From Lewinellaceae bacterium (GTDB taxonomy: Bacteria; Bacteroidota; Bacteroidia; Chitinophagales; Saprospiraceae), in assembly GCA_020636215.1 (NCBI GenBank), contig JACJYG010000005.1, positions 992,001-1,056,000 of the forward strand: a DNA stretch of 64,000 nt. The letters run 5' to 3'. The notes under the pieces are model-generated. The model saw only the letters and a list, made by a program, of their open reading frames with translations. It made no database searches and was not told the DNA's origin. Both the position numbers and the translations under genes were made by a program. This document shows, piece by piece, positions 22,794 through 32,310 of the stretch. Every line of letters begins with the position of its first letter. Positions within the stretch are counted from its first letter, which is position 1.

Positions 22794-25523
22794 ATGCAAA
22801 ACTCATGGAAAATCAAAGAACTGATGTTGAAATTTTATGCTAAAGCCGGCCTGAAGCCGGCAATTCAGGTGCTTCTGGTTAGCATTTTGACCGCGAATGC
22901 ACTATCCGTGTCCGCTCAGAAGAAATTATCTTACCAGAATCCAGGCCTGCCGATCGAACAGCGGGTAGATGATTTGTTAGGTAGAATGACGCTGGAAGAA
23001 AAATTCTGGCAAATGTTCATGATTCCCGGAGGCCTGAGCGATGGGAAAGAGAAATATCAGCACGGCATCTTCGGTTTCCAGGTGGCCGCTAAAGGCAAGC
23101 AGGCCGGTGCGGCTGGCCAGTTGCTGGAATACGGCCCTTCAGGCCCTGCTCAAGAAGTAGCGGAACGGATCAATGAAATACAGCGATACTTTGTCGAAGA
23201 AACCCGTTTGGGCATTCCCATCATTCCTTTTGATGAAGCCCTGCATGGCCTGGTGCGTGACGGAGCGACGGCCTTTCCCCAGGCTATTGCCCTGGCAGCC
23301 ACCTGGGATACTGCCCTTGTTGGCGAGGTAGCCCGCGCCATCACACGCGAGACAAGGTCGAGGGGCATTCGCCAGATACTTTCTCCGGTTTTGAATATTG
23401 CCCGAGATGTCCGCTGGGGGCGTACCGAAGAGACTTACGGTGAAGATCCATTTCTCACTTCGCAGATGGCCCTGGCCTTTATCAGCCCTTTTGAAAAGGC
23501 TGGCGTAATCACCACGCCGAAACACTTCGTGGCCAATGTGGGCGACGGCGGCCGCGACAGCTATCCGATCCATTTTAACGAACGGCTGCTGGAAGAGATC
23601 TACTTCCCGGCTTTCAAAACCGTATTTACCAAAGCCGGCGCGAGATCGGTCATGACCGCCTACAACTCGGTCGATGGCACGCCCTGTACCTCTAACGAAT
23701 GGTTGTTGCGAAAGAAACTGAAAGGGGAGTGGGGCTTTGATGGGTTTGTTATTTCCGATGCGGGCGCTACCGGCGGCGCCAATGTATTGCATTTTACCGC
23801 CAAGGATTATTCGGAATCCACGGAAGATGCGGTGGAAGGCGGACTAGACGTAATCTTTCAGACGGCCTACGATCATTATCCCCTCTTTTGGGATGCCTAT
23901 CAAAAGGGCATGGTGGATCAACAGGCAATCGATGATGCGGTACGCAGGATATTAAGGGCCAAATTCGAATTAGGGTTATTCGAAGATCCGTTTGTAGACA
24001 GCAATAAAGCAGCCTACTGGAACGGCCATAAAAGCCATCGGGAACTGGCGCGAAAAGCGGCCGCCAAATCGATGGTGCTTTTGCAGAATAACGATCAGGT
24101 GCTGCCGCTTTCCAGATCTTTGAAAAAACTGGCGCTGATCGGTTACGACGCCAAGGCTGGCCGCTTAGGCGGTTATAGCGGCCCCGGTAATCATGTAGTA
24201 TCCATATTTGAGGGAATCAGCCAGGCGATCGGAGCAGAAAATGTAGTCTATTCCGAAGGAGTACCTCTGCAAGCTGCAACTTATGAAACGATTGCATCCA
24301 ATTATCTCTCCACCACTGAAAACGGGAAAGAAAGGAAAGGCCTGAAAGGAGATTACTTCGATAATATCAAACTGGAAGGAGCTCCCAGGGTAAGCCGCAT
24401 TGATGAGAAGGTTCAGTTCGGGTGGACGCTCTTTTCTCCCCATCCGGACCTGGCCTATGACTGGTATTCGGTGAGATGGTCCGGCCAACTAAGAGCGCCC
24501 AAATCGGGAAAGTTTAAAATCGGCATAGAGGGCAACGACGGTTACCGCTTGTATCTGGATGGAAAACTGCTGATCGATAACTGGAAAAAGCAATCGCATC
24601 GGGTTATCCTCCAGGATTTTGTTTTTGAAGCGGGTAAAGCATACGATTTGAAGCTGGAGTTCTTCGAACCGGAGGGAAATGTAAAGTTCGCGCTGGTTTG
24701 GGACGTCACCGTTGAAGACAATTGGCAACAAAAAATAGCCGAAGCGGTGGATGCCGCCCGGGCAAGTGAGGTGGCGATTGTAATTGCCGGCATTCATGAG
24801 GGAGAATTCCAGGACCGCGCCTTGTTAGGCCTTCCCGGACACCAGGAAGCGTTGATAAAAGCAGTAGCGGCCACCGGCAAGCCTACCGTGGTGGTGCTGG
24901 TTGGCGGAAGCGCCATTACGATGTCCAGCTGGATGAATGAAGTTGATGGCATCCTGCTGGCCTGGTACCCGGGGGAAAATGGCGGGAATGCCCTGGCCGA
25001 TGTGTTGTTCGGCCAGGAGAACCCGGCTGGGAGGTTACCCCTCACTTTTCCGGTGCATGAAGCACAATGCCCTCTGTATTACAATCATAAACCCACCGGC
25101 CGGGGTGATGATTACTACAACCTGACGGGGCAGCCTTTATTCCCCTTTGGGTATGGCGGGAGTTATACTACTTTTGAATATTCAGGCCTTGCATTCGGCA
25201 AGAACCCGATCGGAAGAGACGAAACAGTTCGTATCAGTTGTTCGGTGAAGAACACAGGAAAGGTGAAGGGCGACGAAGTAGTGCAGCTGTACCTTCGGGA
25301 TGAACTGGCGTCCGTTTCGCGCCCGGTTAAGGAATTGAAAGGATTTCAACGCATTTCATTGGAACCGGGTGAACAAAAGCAAATAACGTTTGAATTGGGC
25401 CCCGAAGCGCTGAGCATGCTGGATAAAGCGCTGAAACGAGTAGTCGAACCCGGCGATTTCAGGATCATGATCGGCGCGTCCTCTAAGGATATTCGCCTGA
25501 GGGGGATATTGGTGGTGGATTGA
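22794..25523 (+). CDS. GH3 beta-glucosidase/xylosidase-like enzyme with PA14 insert
   Basis: 909 residues from ATG 22794; ATG 22824 (MLKFYAKAG) is a plausible shorter start placing the signal peptide closer to the N-terminus. The signal ends near LSVSAQ. The GH3 N-terminal barrel contains RLGIPIIPFDEALHG, KHFVANVG and the nucleophile region GFVISDAGAT (D322). The second GH3 domain starts near KSMVLLQNNDQVLPLS and is split by a PA14 domain (about 515-640; GKFKIGIEGNDGYRLYLDG). A fibronectin III-like domain ends the protein. It is expected to trim terminal beta-linked sugars in the periplasm or at the surface. It is divergent from a sulfatase. Confidence 0.92.
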   Translation: MQNSWKIKELMLKFYAKAGLKPAIQVLLVSILTANALSVSAQKKLSYQNPGLPIEQRVDDLLGRMTLEEKFWQMFMIPGGLSDGKEKYQHGIFGFQVAAKGKQAGAAGQLLEYGPSGPAQEVAERINEIQRYFVEETRLGIPIIPFDEALHGLVRDGATAFPQAIALAATWDTALVGEVARAITRETRSRGIRQILSPVLNIARDVRWGRTEETYGEDPFLTSQMALAFISPFEKAGVITTPKHFVANVGDGGRDSYPIHFNERLLEEIYFPAFKTVFTKAGARSVMTAYNSVDGTPCTSNEWLLRKKLKGEWGFDGFVISDAGATGGANVLHFTAKDYSESTEDAVEGGLDVIFQTAYDHYPLFWDAYQKGMVDQQAIDDAVRRILRAKFELGLFEDPFVDSNKAAYWNGHKSHRELARKAAAKSMVLLQNNDQVLPLSRSLKKLALIGYDAKAGRLGGYSGPGNHVVSIFEGISQAIGAENVVYSEGVPLQAATYETIASNYLSTTENGKERKGLKGDYFDNIKLEGAPRVSRIDEKVQFGWTLFSPHPDLAYDWYSVRWSGQLRAPKSGKFKIGIEGNDGYRLYLDGKLLIDNWKKQSHRVILQDFVFEAGKAYDLKLEFFEPEGNVKFALVWDVTVEDNWQQKIAEAVDAARASEVAIVIAGIHEGEFQDRALLGLPGHQEALIKAVAATGKPTVVVLVGGSAITMSSWMNEVDGILLAWYPGENGGNALADVLFGQENPAGRLPLTFPVHEAQCPLYYNHKPTGRGDDYYNLTGQPLFPFGYGGSYTTFEYSGLAFGKNPIGRDETVRISCSVKNTGKVKGDEVVQLYLRDELASVSRPVKELKGFQRISLEPGEQKQITFELGPEALSMLDKALKRVVEPGDFRIMIGASSKDIRLRGILVVD

Positions 25524-25600
25524 GGTGTAGCTGCCCTGGGGCAAACACTTTCCAGGGTTGTATCTCTGGCGGTTTCAACGGATGCATCTCATCTGTCAAT

Positions 25601-25629
25601 ATCCGGACAGGCCTTTTTGCCGGATTTTT
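25601..25629 (+). terminator. Rho-independent terminator after the GH3 gene
   Basis: ATCCGG (25601-25606) and CCGGAT (25620-25625) pair at the base, with an inner GGC/GCC pair, and a T5 tract follows. It lies 78 bp after the stop, so the TonB receptor gene at 25804 probably has its own promoter. Confidence 0.55.
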
Positions 25630-25803
25630 AGATATTTGCCTGCGATCGCGCTGAACTGCAAAACTGCGGTTAATTTTCTGATTTTACCGCTTCCTGCAGG
25701 CCATCCGGGAGTTCTTTTTTCAACTTTTCGGAATGGGAAGGTGTTCTGCTTTCCCATGATATGGCGCAAGCGTTTTGCAGAAAAAAAAATAAAAATCTAT
25801 TGT

Positions 25804-28800
25804 ATGAGGTTATTCTATACCCTCCTGTTTTTCTTTTTTCTGGCTGGAGCCGGGTATTCACAAGCCAGCTTAGCTGTTTCTGTTACCAACTATCTGACGA
25901 ACCGCCCGATAGAAGGCATTGCTGTCCGGCTGGTGAATGAAAGCCTGGGGATAGAAAAAAGCCTGTCGACAGGGGCTCAGGGCAAGGCGGTCTTTTACGG
26001 TTTGCCGGAAGTAGCCGGGTATCAGGTGGTTGTGGCGGAAACAGCGCAATATCTCAGTGGAGAGACGGAGCTGTTCAGCATTCGCTCCAATCAGCATCCC
26101 AGCGTACAGCTGGCTTTGTTTGAGCGGCGGGAAATTTCACTGGATGAAGTAGTGGTGCAGGGCGCCAGCACCACCCGGATCAACCGGAATGATGCGGAAG
26201 TGGCCTTTGAGCTTCGGCAGAAAGAGATTGAGGTAATTCCAATTGAAGGGCGGGATATTACGCGGGTGTTGTTTCGCCTGCCCAATGTGTCGCAGGCCAC
26301 TGGCTTCTATCCCGAAGCGCCCAACGTATCCATCAACGGCGCCAATCCGCTTTTCACTAGTTACCTGATCGATGGGATGGACAATAACGAGCGTTTTCTG
26401 GGGGGGCAAAAATTCGCCATCCCGGTTGGCTTTACCCGCAACATTACGGTGCTCACCAACAATTATTCGGCGGAATATGGATTGACCGGCAATGGGGTAG
26501 TCAACATCACTACCCGCTCGGGTTCCAACGATTTTAGTGGGGAAGCCTTTGTGATCAACCGCCCCGGGCCTGCACTTGACGGGCAATCCGGTTTTGCTCA
26601 GCGCGACCTGTCAGGCAACGCTGTTAAAGAAGGCTTTCAGCGGTATCAGGCAGGCGTTGGGTTTGGGGGCGCCATCGTCAAAGATGAGACCTTCTATTAC
26701 CTGAATATTGAGCACACTACTGACCTAAAGGACAACTTTCTGAATTCGCCACTGACTGGTATTTCAGATACGCTTACAGTGCGGGGGCAGAACCGGTTTA
26801 CCTATCTGTCGGGCAAACTCGACCACAACTGGAGCCCGCGCCTTCGCTCCAGCCTGAGAGCAAATCTCGGTATAGTTAATATCGAGCGACAGGGCGGAGG
26901 GCTCGAAGGAGGGCTTACCTTTCCCTCCGCAGGTAGCGTCCAGGACCGCAATTCCGCATTGGTCGCCCTGAAAAATAACTATATCGGGAGCCGTTTCAGT
27001 GCTGAGACTAACCTCCAATACAGCCGGTTCCGCTGGAATTATGGCAAGCCACTGAACGGAGAAGGCCCCCAGGCCACTGTACTGGGGCCGGATGAGCAAA
27101 CACTTGCGGTACTGGGCCACCCTGGGTACATCTTCGATGCCTTGGAGAACACACTGCAGTTTCAGCAAAAATTCAACTTTTACGCCAATCGGCATACCTT
27201 TAAAGCCGGCCTGGGAATCATTAGCAGTGATCATCAGCTCTATGGCGGCGGAAATGTGAACGGCAATTACACTGTAAAACTGACTGCGGCCCAGGTTCAG
27301 CAGGTACAGGGCCTCAACCGCGGCGCGGCCCTTGATGTGAACGATATTCCTGCTGATGCGGAAGTACTTTATTACGGGGTGGAATTGCGCCCTGTTTCTT
27401 TTGGAGCCCGTCAAACAATCTACTCCGCATACCTTGAAGACGAATTCAGGGCTTCCGCACGCTTGAATCTGACCCTGGGTTTGCGCTATGATTATGATGA
27501 CTTGTCCAGAGGCGGCGCCAGCCAGGGCGACCTGAATAATATTGCGCCCCGATTCAACTTCAACTACCAGTTGGGGAAACGAAGCAGCTTAAGGGGGGGC
27601 TATGGCATTTTTTACGAAAAGGTCCCTTACGCCATCTACAGTGATGCCCTTCAGCAGAACACCACCTCGGAAGACTACCGGGCGCAGTTGCAGGAACTCG
27701 TCCGGCTGGGCATTTTACCGGCCGACACCGACATCAACCGGATCACCTTTGATGGCAACCTGACGGTAAACCCCGCTCTGCCGGGTTATCTGCAGGGGCC
27801 AACCGCCGCCCAGCTGGATGACGAACAATTGCGCGAAGGAATCTTTAGCAATGAACGCCGCATTTTAAATCCAAACGGCTACGACAACCCCTACACCCAT
27901 CAATTCGCGTTGGGTTATCAGTTGCAACTCAACGAAAAGAGCTTGTTTTACATCGACCTGGTGCACAACCAGTCCTATAATCTCTTCCGCTTACGCAACC
28001 TCAATGCCGCTGCGCCTTTTCCGCTTAGCCCGGCCAATATTCGGGTACGAACACAAATGGAAGCAGATGCTTCCCGCCCGATACCAATTGTCAATGGCAG
28101 TGCAGAGATCGATGGAACAACGCTGGCCGGCGTTGCGCGCAATATCGTCGTTTCCGAATCGGAGGGGCAGTCCCGATATTACGCCGCAAGCCTCAACTTT
28201 CAGAAAGACCGTGGCAAAGATGATTATGCGTTGCGCTTCAACTATACCTTATCTTACCTGGAGAACAATACCGAGGACATTAATTTCCGGGCGATGGACG
28301 CCAACGATTTCGTCGCCGAATGGGGCCCCAGCATCAATGACCGGCGGCACATTCTCAATGGAATTTTCACCTATTATCCGGCTAAAAACCTATCCGTAAC
28401 CCTCGCTGCGCTGATCCAGAGCGGACAGCCCATTAACCGCACGCCCCTTCCGGTGGCTTATACGGTCTTAGATGCGGATGGGAAACCTATACAGCAACCC
28501 CTTCTGGGCCCGGACGGGCAACCGGCATTTGATGCCGATGGCAATCCAATCCTCATCGATGTAAAAGCCACCACCACCGACCTCAATGGCGATGGCTCCA
28601 CCTTTGGGGATAACTACGTTGGCAATAGCGACCGCTATCCCGGCGAAGGCCGTAATAACGACCGCCTGCCATGGTCCAATACCTTCGACCTGGGCATTCA
28701 GTATGAATTCCCGATTGGCCGGTCGGGGCTGGAACTTCGAGCCGATATTTTTAATATCTTCAACACTCAAAACCTGAGTGGTTATAGCAATAACGCCACG

Positions 28801-28905
28801 CAGAGCAACCAGATACAGCCGGGCCCGAAATCATCCGGCTTATTGGTGCGCCGCAATGCCAGCGCACCCCGTCAATTCCAGTTCAGCTTGCGCTACCGGT
28901 TTTGA
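25804..28905 (+). CDS. TonB-dependent outer-membrane receptor
   Basis: The ATG at 25804 (MRLFYTLLFFFFLAGAGYSQ) gives a signal peptide at once and 1,033 residues; a longer upstream frame to 25558 is rejected. A carboxypeptidase-regulatory domain (about 22-105) precedes the plug (EVVVQGAST, then NVSINGANPLFTSYLIDGMDN and GVVNITTRSGSNDFSGEAF). A large barrel ends RQFQFSLRYRF with a terminal Phe. No SusD partner follows, unlike polysaccharide-utilisation loci. The next gene, 44 bp away, is an ABC-type binding protein, so the receptor probably feeds that system. The imported ligand is unknown. Confidence 0.9.
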   Translation: MRLFYTLLFFFFLAGAGYSQASLAVSVTNYLTNRPIEGIAVRLVNESLGIEKSLSTGAQGKAVFYGLPEVAGYQVVVAETAQYLSGETELFSIRSNQHPSVQLALFERREISLDEVVVQGASTTRINRNDAEVAFELRQKEIEVIPIEGRDITRVLFRLPNVSQATGFYPEAPNVSINGANPLFTSYLIDGMDNNERFLGGQKFAIPVGFTRNITVLTNNYSAEYGLTGNGVVNITTRSGSNDFSGEAFVINRPGPALDGQSGFAQRDLSGNAVKEGFQRYQAGVGFGGAIVKDETFYYLNIEHTTDLKDNFLNSPLTGISDTLTVRGQNRFTYLSGKLDHNWSPRLRSSLRANLGIVNIERQGGGLEGGLTFPSAGSVQDRNSALVALKNNYIGSRFSAETNLQYSRFRWNYGKPLNGEGPQATVLGPDEQTLAVLGHPGYIFDALENTLQFQQKFNFYANRHTFKAGLGIISSDHQLYGGGNVNGNYTVKLTAAQVQQVQGLNRGAALDVNDIPADAEVLYYGVELRPVSFGARQTIYSAYLEDEFRASARLNLTLGLRYDYDDLSRGGASQGDLNNIAPRFNFNYQLGKRSSLRGGYGIFYEKVPYAIYSDALQQNTTSEDYRAQLQELVRLGILPADTDINRITFDGNLTVNPALPGYLQGPTAAQLDDEQLREGIFSNERRILNPNGYDNPYTHQFALGYQLQLNEKSLFYIDLVHNQSYNLFRLRNLNAAAPFPLSPANIRVRTQMEADASRPIPIVNGSAEIDGTTLAGVARNIVVSESEGQSRYYAASLNFQKDRGKDDYALRFNYTLSYLENNTEDINFRAMDANDFVAEWGPSINDRRHILNGIFTYYPAKNLSVTLAALIQSGQPINRTPLPVAYTVLDADGKPIQQPLLGPDGQPAFDADGNPILIDVKATTTDLNGDGSTFGDNYVGNSDRYPGEGRNNDRLPWSNTFDLGIQYEFPIGRSGLELRADIFNIFNTQNLSGYSNNATQSNQIQPGPKSSGLLVRRNASAPRQFQFSLRYRF

Positions 28906-28949
28906 AATTCGAGAGGCAGGGCGCTGAGAGAAAAGAAACCGAATAAAAA

Positions 28950-30173
28950 ATGAAACACACCATCCTGCTCACCTTGTTAGCCTTCCTATTCTGGGCTTGT
29001 GGTGGGGGCGATCAGAAAGAAGGCGCCGTGGAAGCGGATGTACTATCACTGGCCTGGTCCGATATCGAACAGCAGGCGCGTGGCAGTACCGTCAACCTCA
29101 TGATGTGGCAGGGCGATCCCCTGATCAACGCCTATATGCAGAACTATGTGAAGCCGGCGGTGAAAAAGCAGTACGATATTGACCTGCAGATTGCCAGCGG
29201 GCAAGGCGGTATAATCGTACAGGCCCTGTTGGCAGAGTCGCAGGCCGGAAAGGAGGAAAGCGAGCTCGATATGGTGTGGATCAACGGAGAGACTTTTTAT
29301 CAACTCCGGCAGATCGATGCGCTTTTTGGGCCGTGGACGGATAAATTGCCGAACGGGCAGTACATTGACTTTGAGAATCCTTTTATCGGACAAGACTTTC
29401 AGCAGCCGGTCGATGGCCACGAATGTCCCTGGGGCAATGTGCAGATGGCCTTTATTTACGACAGCCTGAAAGTGTCGGCTCCTCCGCAAAACCGGGCGGA
29501 GTTGTTAACTTTTGCCCGGCAAAACCCCGGCCGTTTTACTTTCGACAATCACTTTACGGGGCTGACTTTCCTGAAGGTATTGCTCATGGATATCGCTGGT
29601 GGCCCACAAGCCCTGGCCGGGCCGTTCAATGAGGCAAAGTACCAGCAATACGCACCACTGCTATGGGATTATATCCGGGAGATCAAACCCTATCTCTGGA
29701 AACAGGGTAATGCTTTTCCGGAAGCCGTCGCGCCGATGCACCAGATGTTTGCCAATGGCGAGCTGTGGTTCACCATGAGCAACAACGACAGCGAAGTGGA
29801 CAATAAAGTGTTGCAGGGGCTTTTCCCGGAGTCAGCTCGCGCGTACGTTTGGGCGGTTGGCACCATCCAGAATTCGCACTTTATGGGAATCACCAAACAC
29901 GCTCCCCATAAGGCGGGGGCTATGGTGGTAGCCAATTTCCTGGTATCTCCGGAAGCGCAATACCGCAAACAGGATCCCCTCACCTGGGGTGACGGCACGG
30001 TCCTCGACCTGAAAAAATTACCGCTGGAGTGGCAGGAAAAGTTTCGCAGCCTTCCCAACCGTCGTTATGCGCCATCCCGGGAGGAAATACAGGCTCGCGC
30101 CCTGCCCGAACTGGCGCCGGAGTACATGATCCGCCTGGCAGCCGATTTCCGGAAGGAGATATTGGGGCAGTAG
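28950..30173 (+). CDS. ABC transporter substrate-binding lipoprotein, YnjB-like
   Basis: 407 residues, lipoprotein signal ending FWAC (C17). The sequence resembles extracellular solute-binding proteins of the E. coli YnjB family (VNLMMWQGDPLINAYM, ELDMVWINGETFYQL, CPWGNVQMAFIYD). E. coli ynjBCD is itself of undetermined substrate. The gene follows the TonB receptor by 44 bp and precedes two permease genes and an ATPase gene, making a complete importer. The intergenic repeat element at 30207-30290 separates it from the permease gene. Confidence 0.85.
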   Translation: MKHTILLTLLAFLFWACGGGDQKEGAVEADVLSLAWSDIEQQARGSTVNLMMWQGDPLINAYMQNYVKPAVKKQYDIDLQIASGQGGIIVQALLAESQAGKEESELDMVWINGETFYQLRQIDALFGPWTDKLPNGQYIDFENPFIGQDFQQPVDGHECPWGNVQMAFIYDSLKVSAPPQNRAELLTFARQNPGRFTFDNHFTGLTFLKVLLMDIAGGPQALAGPFNEAKYQQYAPLLWDYIREIKPYLWKQGNAFPEAVAPMHQMFANGELWFTMSNNDSEVDNKVLQGLFPESARAYVWAVGTIQNSHFMGITKHAPHKAGAMVVANFLVSPEAQYRKQDPLTWGDGTVLDLKKLPLEWQEKFRSLPNRRYAPSREEIQARALPELAPEYMIRLAADFRKEILGQ

Positions 30174-30492
30174 GCAGGCCCTTAGAAGGCTTAGCGTTTC
30201 TGGTTTTTTACCCGGCCGAGCGTAGCAAGGATTTATCCGGCTGACTAGACGGACGGGCTGGTTTCTCCCGTCTCTACGAGCCGGGTAAAGGTTCCTGGGG
30301 CTAGGCAAAGCCTTCACGATAACAATTGACTACCAAATTTGGGATTTGGTAGTTAAAAGTAGGTCGCAGGCCGCACACCAACGCCTCTGCATCTCAGAAA
30401 GGGCATTGGGCCATAATGTGACATTCCATCCTGCGACCTGCGACGTGTTGACGTTCGACGTATCAACGTGCGATGTTCAGACATTCAGAGCC
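30174..30492. other. Intergenic region of repeats between binding-protein and permease genes
   Basis: The first half is the inverted and dispersed repeat at 30207-30290. From about 30430 to 30490 a degenerate repeat of CGACSTG/ACGTTCGACG-like units (GCGACCTGCGACGTG, GACGTTCGACG, CAACGTGCGATG) leads directly to the permease start. No gene is supported. Confidence 0.6.
30207..30290. repeat. Dispersed intergenic repeat with inverted ends
   Basis: TTTACCCGGCCGAGCGTAG at 30207-30225 is an imperfect inverted partner of CTCTACGAGCCGGGTAAAG at 30272-30290. Positions 30230-30256 are the 27-bp reverse-complement match to 11762-11788. The right arm is one of at least four copies of a family with consensus near CCCGTCYCTACGAGCCGGGT; others are at 44752 and 63478 (inverted), with degenerate ends at 11805 and 9768. 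Confidence 0.7.
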
Positions 30493-31347
30493 ATGAAGCC
30501 ACACTATGCCAAATACCTCGCTTTAGGGCTATTCCTGGCCCTTGCAGTGCTGCCCTTGCTGGCGGGGCTGGGCTATGTATTGGCCTATAGCCTGGGCCTG
30601 GTGGGATTCCGTTCAGCAGGTTTGACCTTGGTGCATTGGGAAGCAGTTCTTGGCTCCACATTTTTCTGGCGGACGCTTGCTTTCAGTGCTTATGTGGCGG
30701 TAATGACGATCGGGCTGGCGGTAGGGGCCGCGCTTTGGATGGTAGTAACCCGGCCGCAGGCCTTTTTACAGGGTAGCCTTTCCCTGTTCATTTACTTTCC
30801 CTTGAGTATACCGGCCATCGTGATGGCCTTTTTTGTTTTTCAAATGCTGTCGGGTGGCGGCCTGCTGTCCCGCATAGGCTATCAACTGGGCCTGATGGAA
30901 GGCCTGGAGCAATTCCCCGGCTTGGTGAACGACACTTGGGGGATTGGCATTATTACAGCGCATTTTCTGATGGCGGCCCCCTTTTTTGTCATCCTTTTCG
31001 CTAACCTTTATGACAATGAAAAGCTGGCTGCGTTGGTACAATTAGCGCGAACGCTGGGTGCAAACCCCCGGCAGGCTGCATGGCGGGTGGCGGCCCCGGT
31101 ATTGTTGCAGCGGGCATTCGCAGCGATTGTGTTGTACGGGTTGTTTGTGATGGGAGCCTATGAAGCGCCTTTGTTATTGGGCAGCCAATCGCAACAGATG
31201 GTATCGGTGTTGACGATACAGAAATTGCAGCGCTTCAATCTGGCAGATATCCCGCAAGCTTATGTCATAAGTGTAGCGTATGCCGTTCTCGTACTTACGC
31301 TCGCCGTTTGGTTGTTGGGAAGGGGGAAGCGGGGAGATGCTCGATAG
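30493..31347 (+). CDS. ABC transporter permease 1 of a YnjBCD-like importer
   Basis: The ATG at 30493 (MKPHYAKYLALGLFLAL) gives 284 residues; the longer frame would translate the upstream repeat. About six transmembrane helices are visible. A permease coupling loop of the EAA type is at LARTLGANPRQAAWRVAAPVL, near residue 190. E. coli YnjC carries two such permease domains in one 511-residue chain; here they are split into two genes. The stop codon overlaps the first base of a 9-bp tandem repeat. Confidence 0.85.
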   Translation: MKPHYAKYLALGLFLALAVLPLLAGLGYVLAYSLGLVGFRSAGLTLVHWEAVLGSTFFWRTLAFSAYVAVMTIGLAVGAALWMVVTRPQAFLQGSLSLFIYFPLSIPAIVMAFFVFQMLSGGGLLSRIGYQLGLMEGLEQFPGLVNDTWGIGIITAHFLMAAPFFVILFANLYDNEKLAALVQLARTLGANPRQAAWRVAAPVLLQRAFAAIVLYGLFVMGAYEAPLLLGSQSQQMVSVLTIQKLQRFNLADIPQAYVISVAYAVLVLTLAVWLLGRGKRGDAR

Positions 31348-31409
31348 ATACTGTAGATACTGTAGATGCTGTAGATACTATGGATACTATGGATACTATG
31401 GATACTGTG
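31347..31409. repeat. Tandem repeat, 9-bp unit (GATACTGTA/GATACTATG), 7 copies
   Basis: Seven consecutive 9-mers: GATACTGTA twice, GATGCTGTA, GATACTATG three times, GATACTGTG. The array starts at the last base of the permease stop codon. With a unit divisible by three it could change length without frameshifts, but it is not translated in the called genes. Confidence 0.9.
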
Positions 31410-31451
31410 GATGTTTGTAGAGGCAAAGAAGAAATTAGGTAAAGAAAGATT

Positions 31452-32216
31452 ATGGCAAACCGTTTGATAAAATATTTTTTCATTGGGTTATTGTTATTCC
31501 CATTTGCCTTTCTGCTACTGCTGTCATTGGGGCGTGGCTGGGCCTATCCGGATGTATTGCCCCAGCATTGGACGGTTGAGAATTGGCGTTTCATTTGGGG
31601 TATACAAGCAGGCTTGGGGCGGAGCGCATTGCTTTCACTGAGTATTTCTCTGGGCATAGCCGGGCCGGTTACGCTTGCCAGTTTTGTGGTGAGCAAATTC
31701 ATCGCCTATGATCGCCATCGGCGCCGCTGGCTGGTGCTGGCCTATCTGCCTTATGTTTTTGCCCCGGTTATTCTGGCGGCCTGCCTTCAGGGGTTTTTCC
31801 TTCGGGCGGAATTGTCGGGGAAGGTTTGGGGCGTGATGGTTGCCCAGTTGTTCATCACATTCCCATATGGAGTGATTTTCTTTTCCGGTTTCTGGAATGA
31901 ACATATGCTGGCCATGGAACAGTTGGTGGCCACCCTGGGGGGGACGGTGCGGCAGGCCTATGCGCGGGTGTTGATCCCCATAGCACGGGGCGCCCTGATG
32001 ACTTGCTTTTTCCAGGTTTTCTTAATTTCCTGGTTTGAATACGGCCTGACCACGCTTATCGGTGTTGGAAAGGTACAGACCCTTACACTAAAAGTATTTC
32101 AGTATGTGACGGAAGCCAATATTTTCTATGCCGCCCTGGCAAGTTGCCTGCTGGTAATGCCGCCGGTGGTGCTGTTGTGGTTGAATAAGAAATATGTCTT
32201 TTCGCGAGTGGGGTAG
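31452..32216 (+). CDS. ABC transporter permease 2 of a YnjBCD-like importer
   Basis: 254 residues, about six transmembrane helices starting immediately (YFFIGLLLFPFAFLLLLSLG). The coupling loop VATLGGTVRQAYARVLIPIA is near residue 160. It pairs with permease 1 to make the heterodimeric channel. It is followed, 94 bp downstream, by the ATPase gene, with an 8-bp repeat array between them. Confidence 0.85.
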   Translation: MANRLIKYFFIGLLLFPFAFLLLLSLGRGWAYPDVLPQHWTVENWRFIWGIQAGLGRSALLSLSISLGIAGPVTLASFVVSKFIAYDRHRRRWLVLAYLPYVFAPVILAACLQGFFLRAELSGKVWGVMVAQLFITFPYGVIFFSGFWNEHMLAMEQLVATLGGTVRQAYARVLIPIARGALMTCFFQVFLISWFEYGLTTLIGVGKVQTLTLKVFQYVTEANIFYAALASCLLVMPPVVLLWLNKKYVFSRVG

Positions 32217-32228
32217 AGGGGGTAAATA

Positions 32229-32262
32229 AGTGTTCAAGTGTTTGAGGAGTGAGTGTGTGAGT
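32229..32262. repeat. Degenerate 8-bp tandem repeat (AAGTGTTC/AAGTGTTT type)
   Basis: AAGTGTTC, AAGTGTTT, GAGGAGTG and AGTGTGTG follow one another. The unit matches the reverse complement of the array at 4916-4947. Confidence 0.65.
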
Positions 32263-32310
32263 CTCCTCTCATATTTCCCCCAAACCCATTATAAAAGCAT
32301 AATCCAGGAA

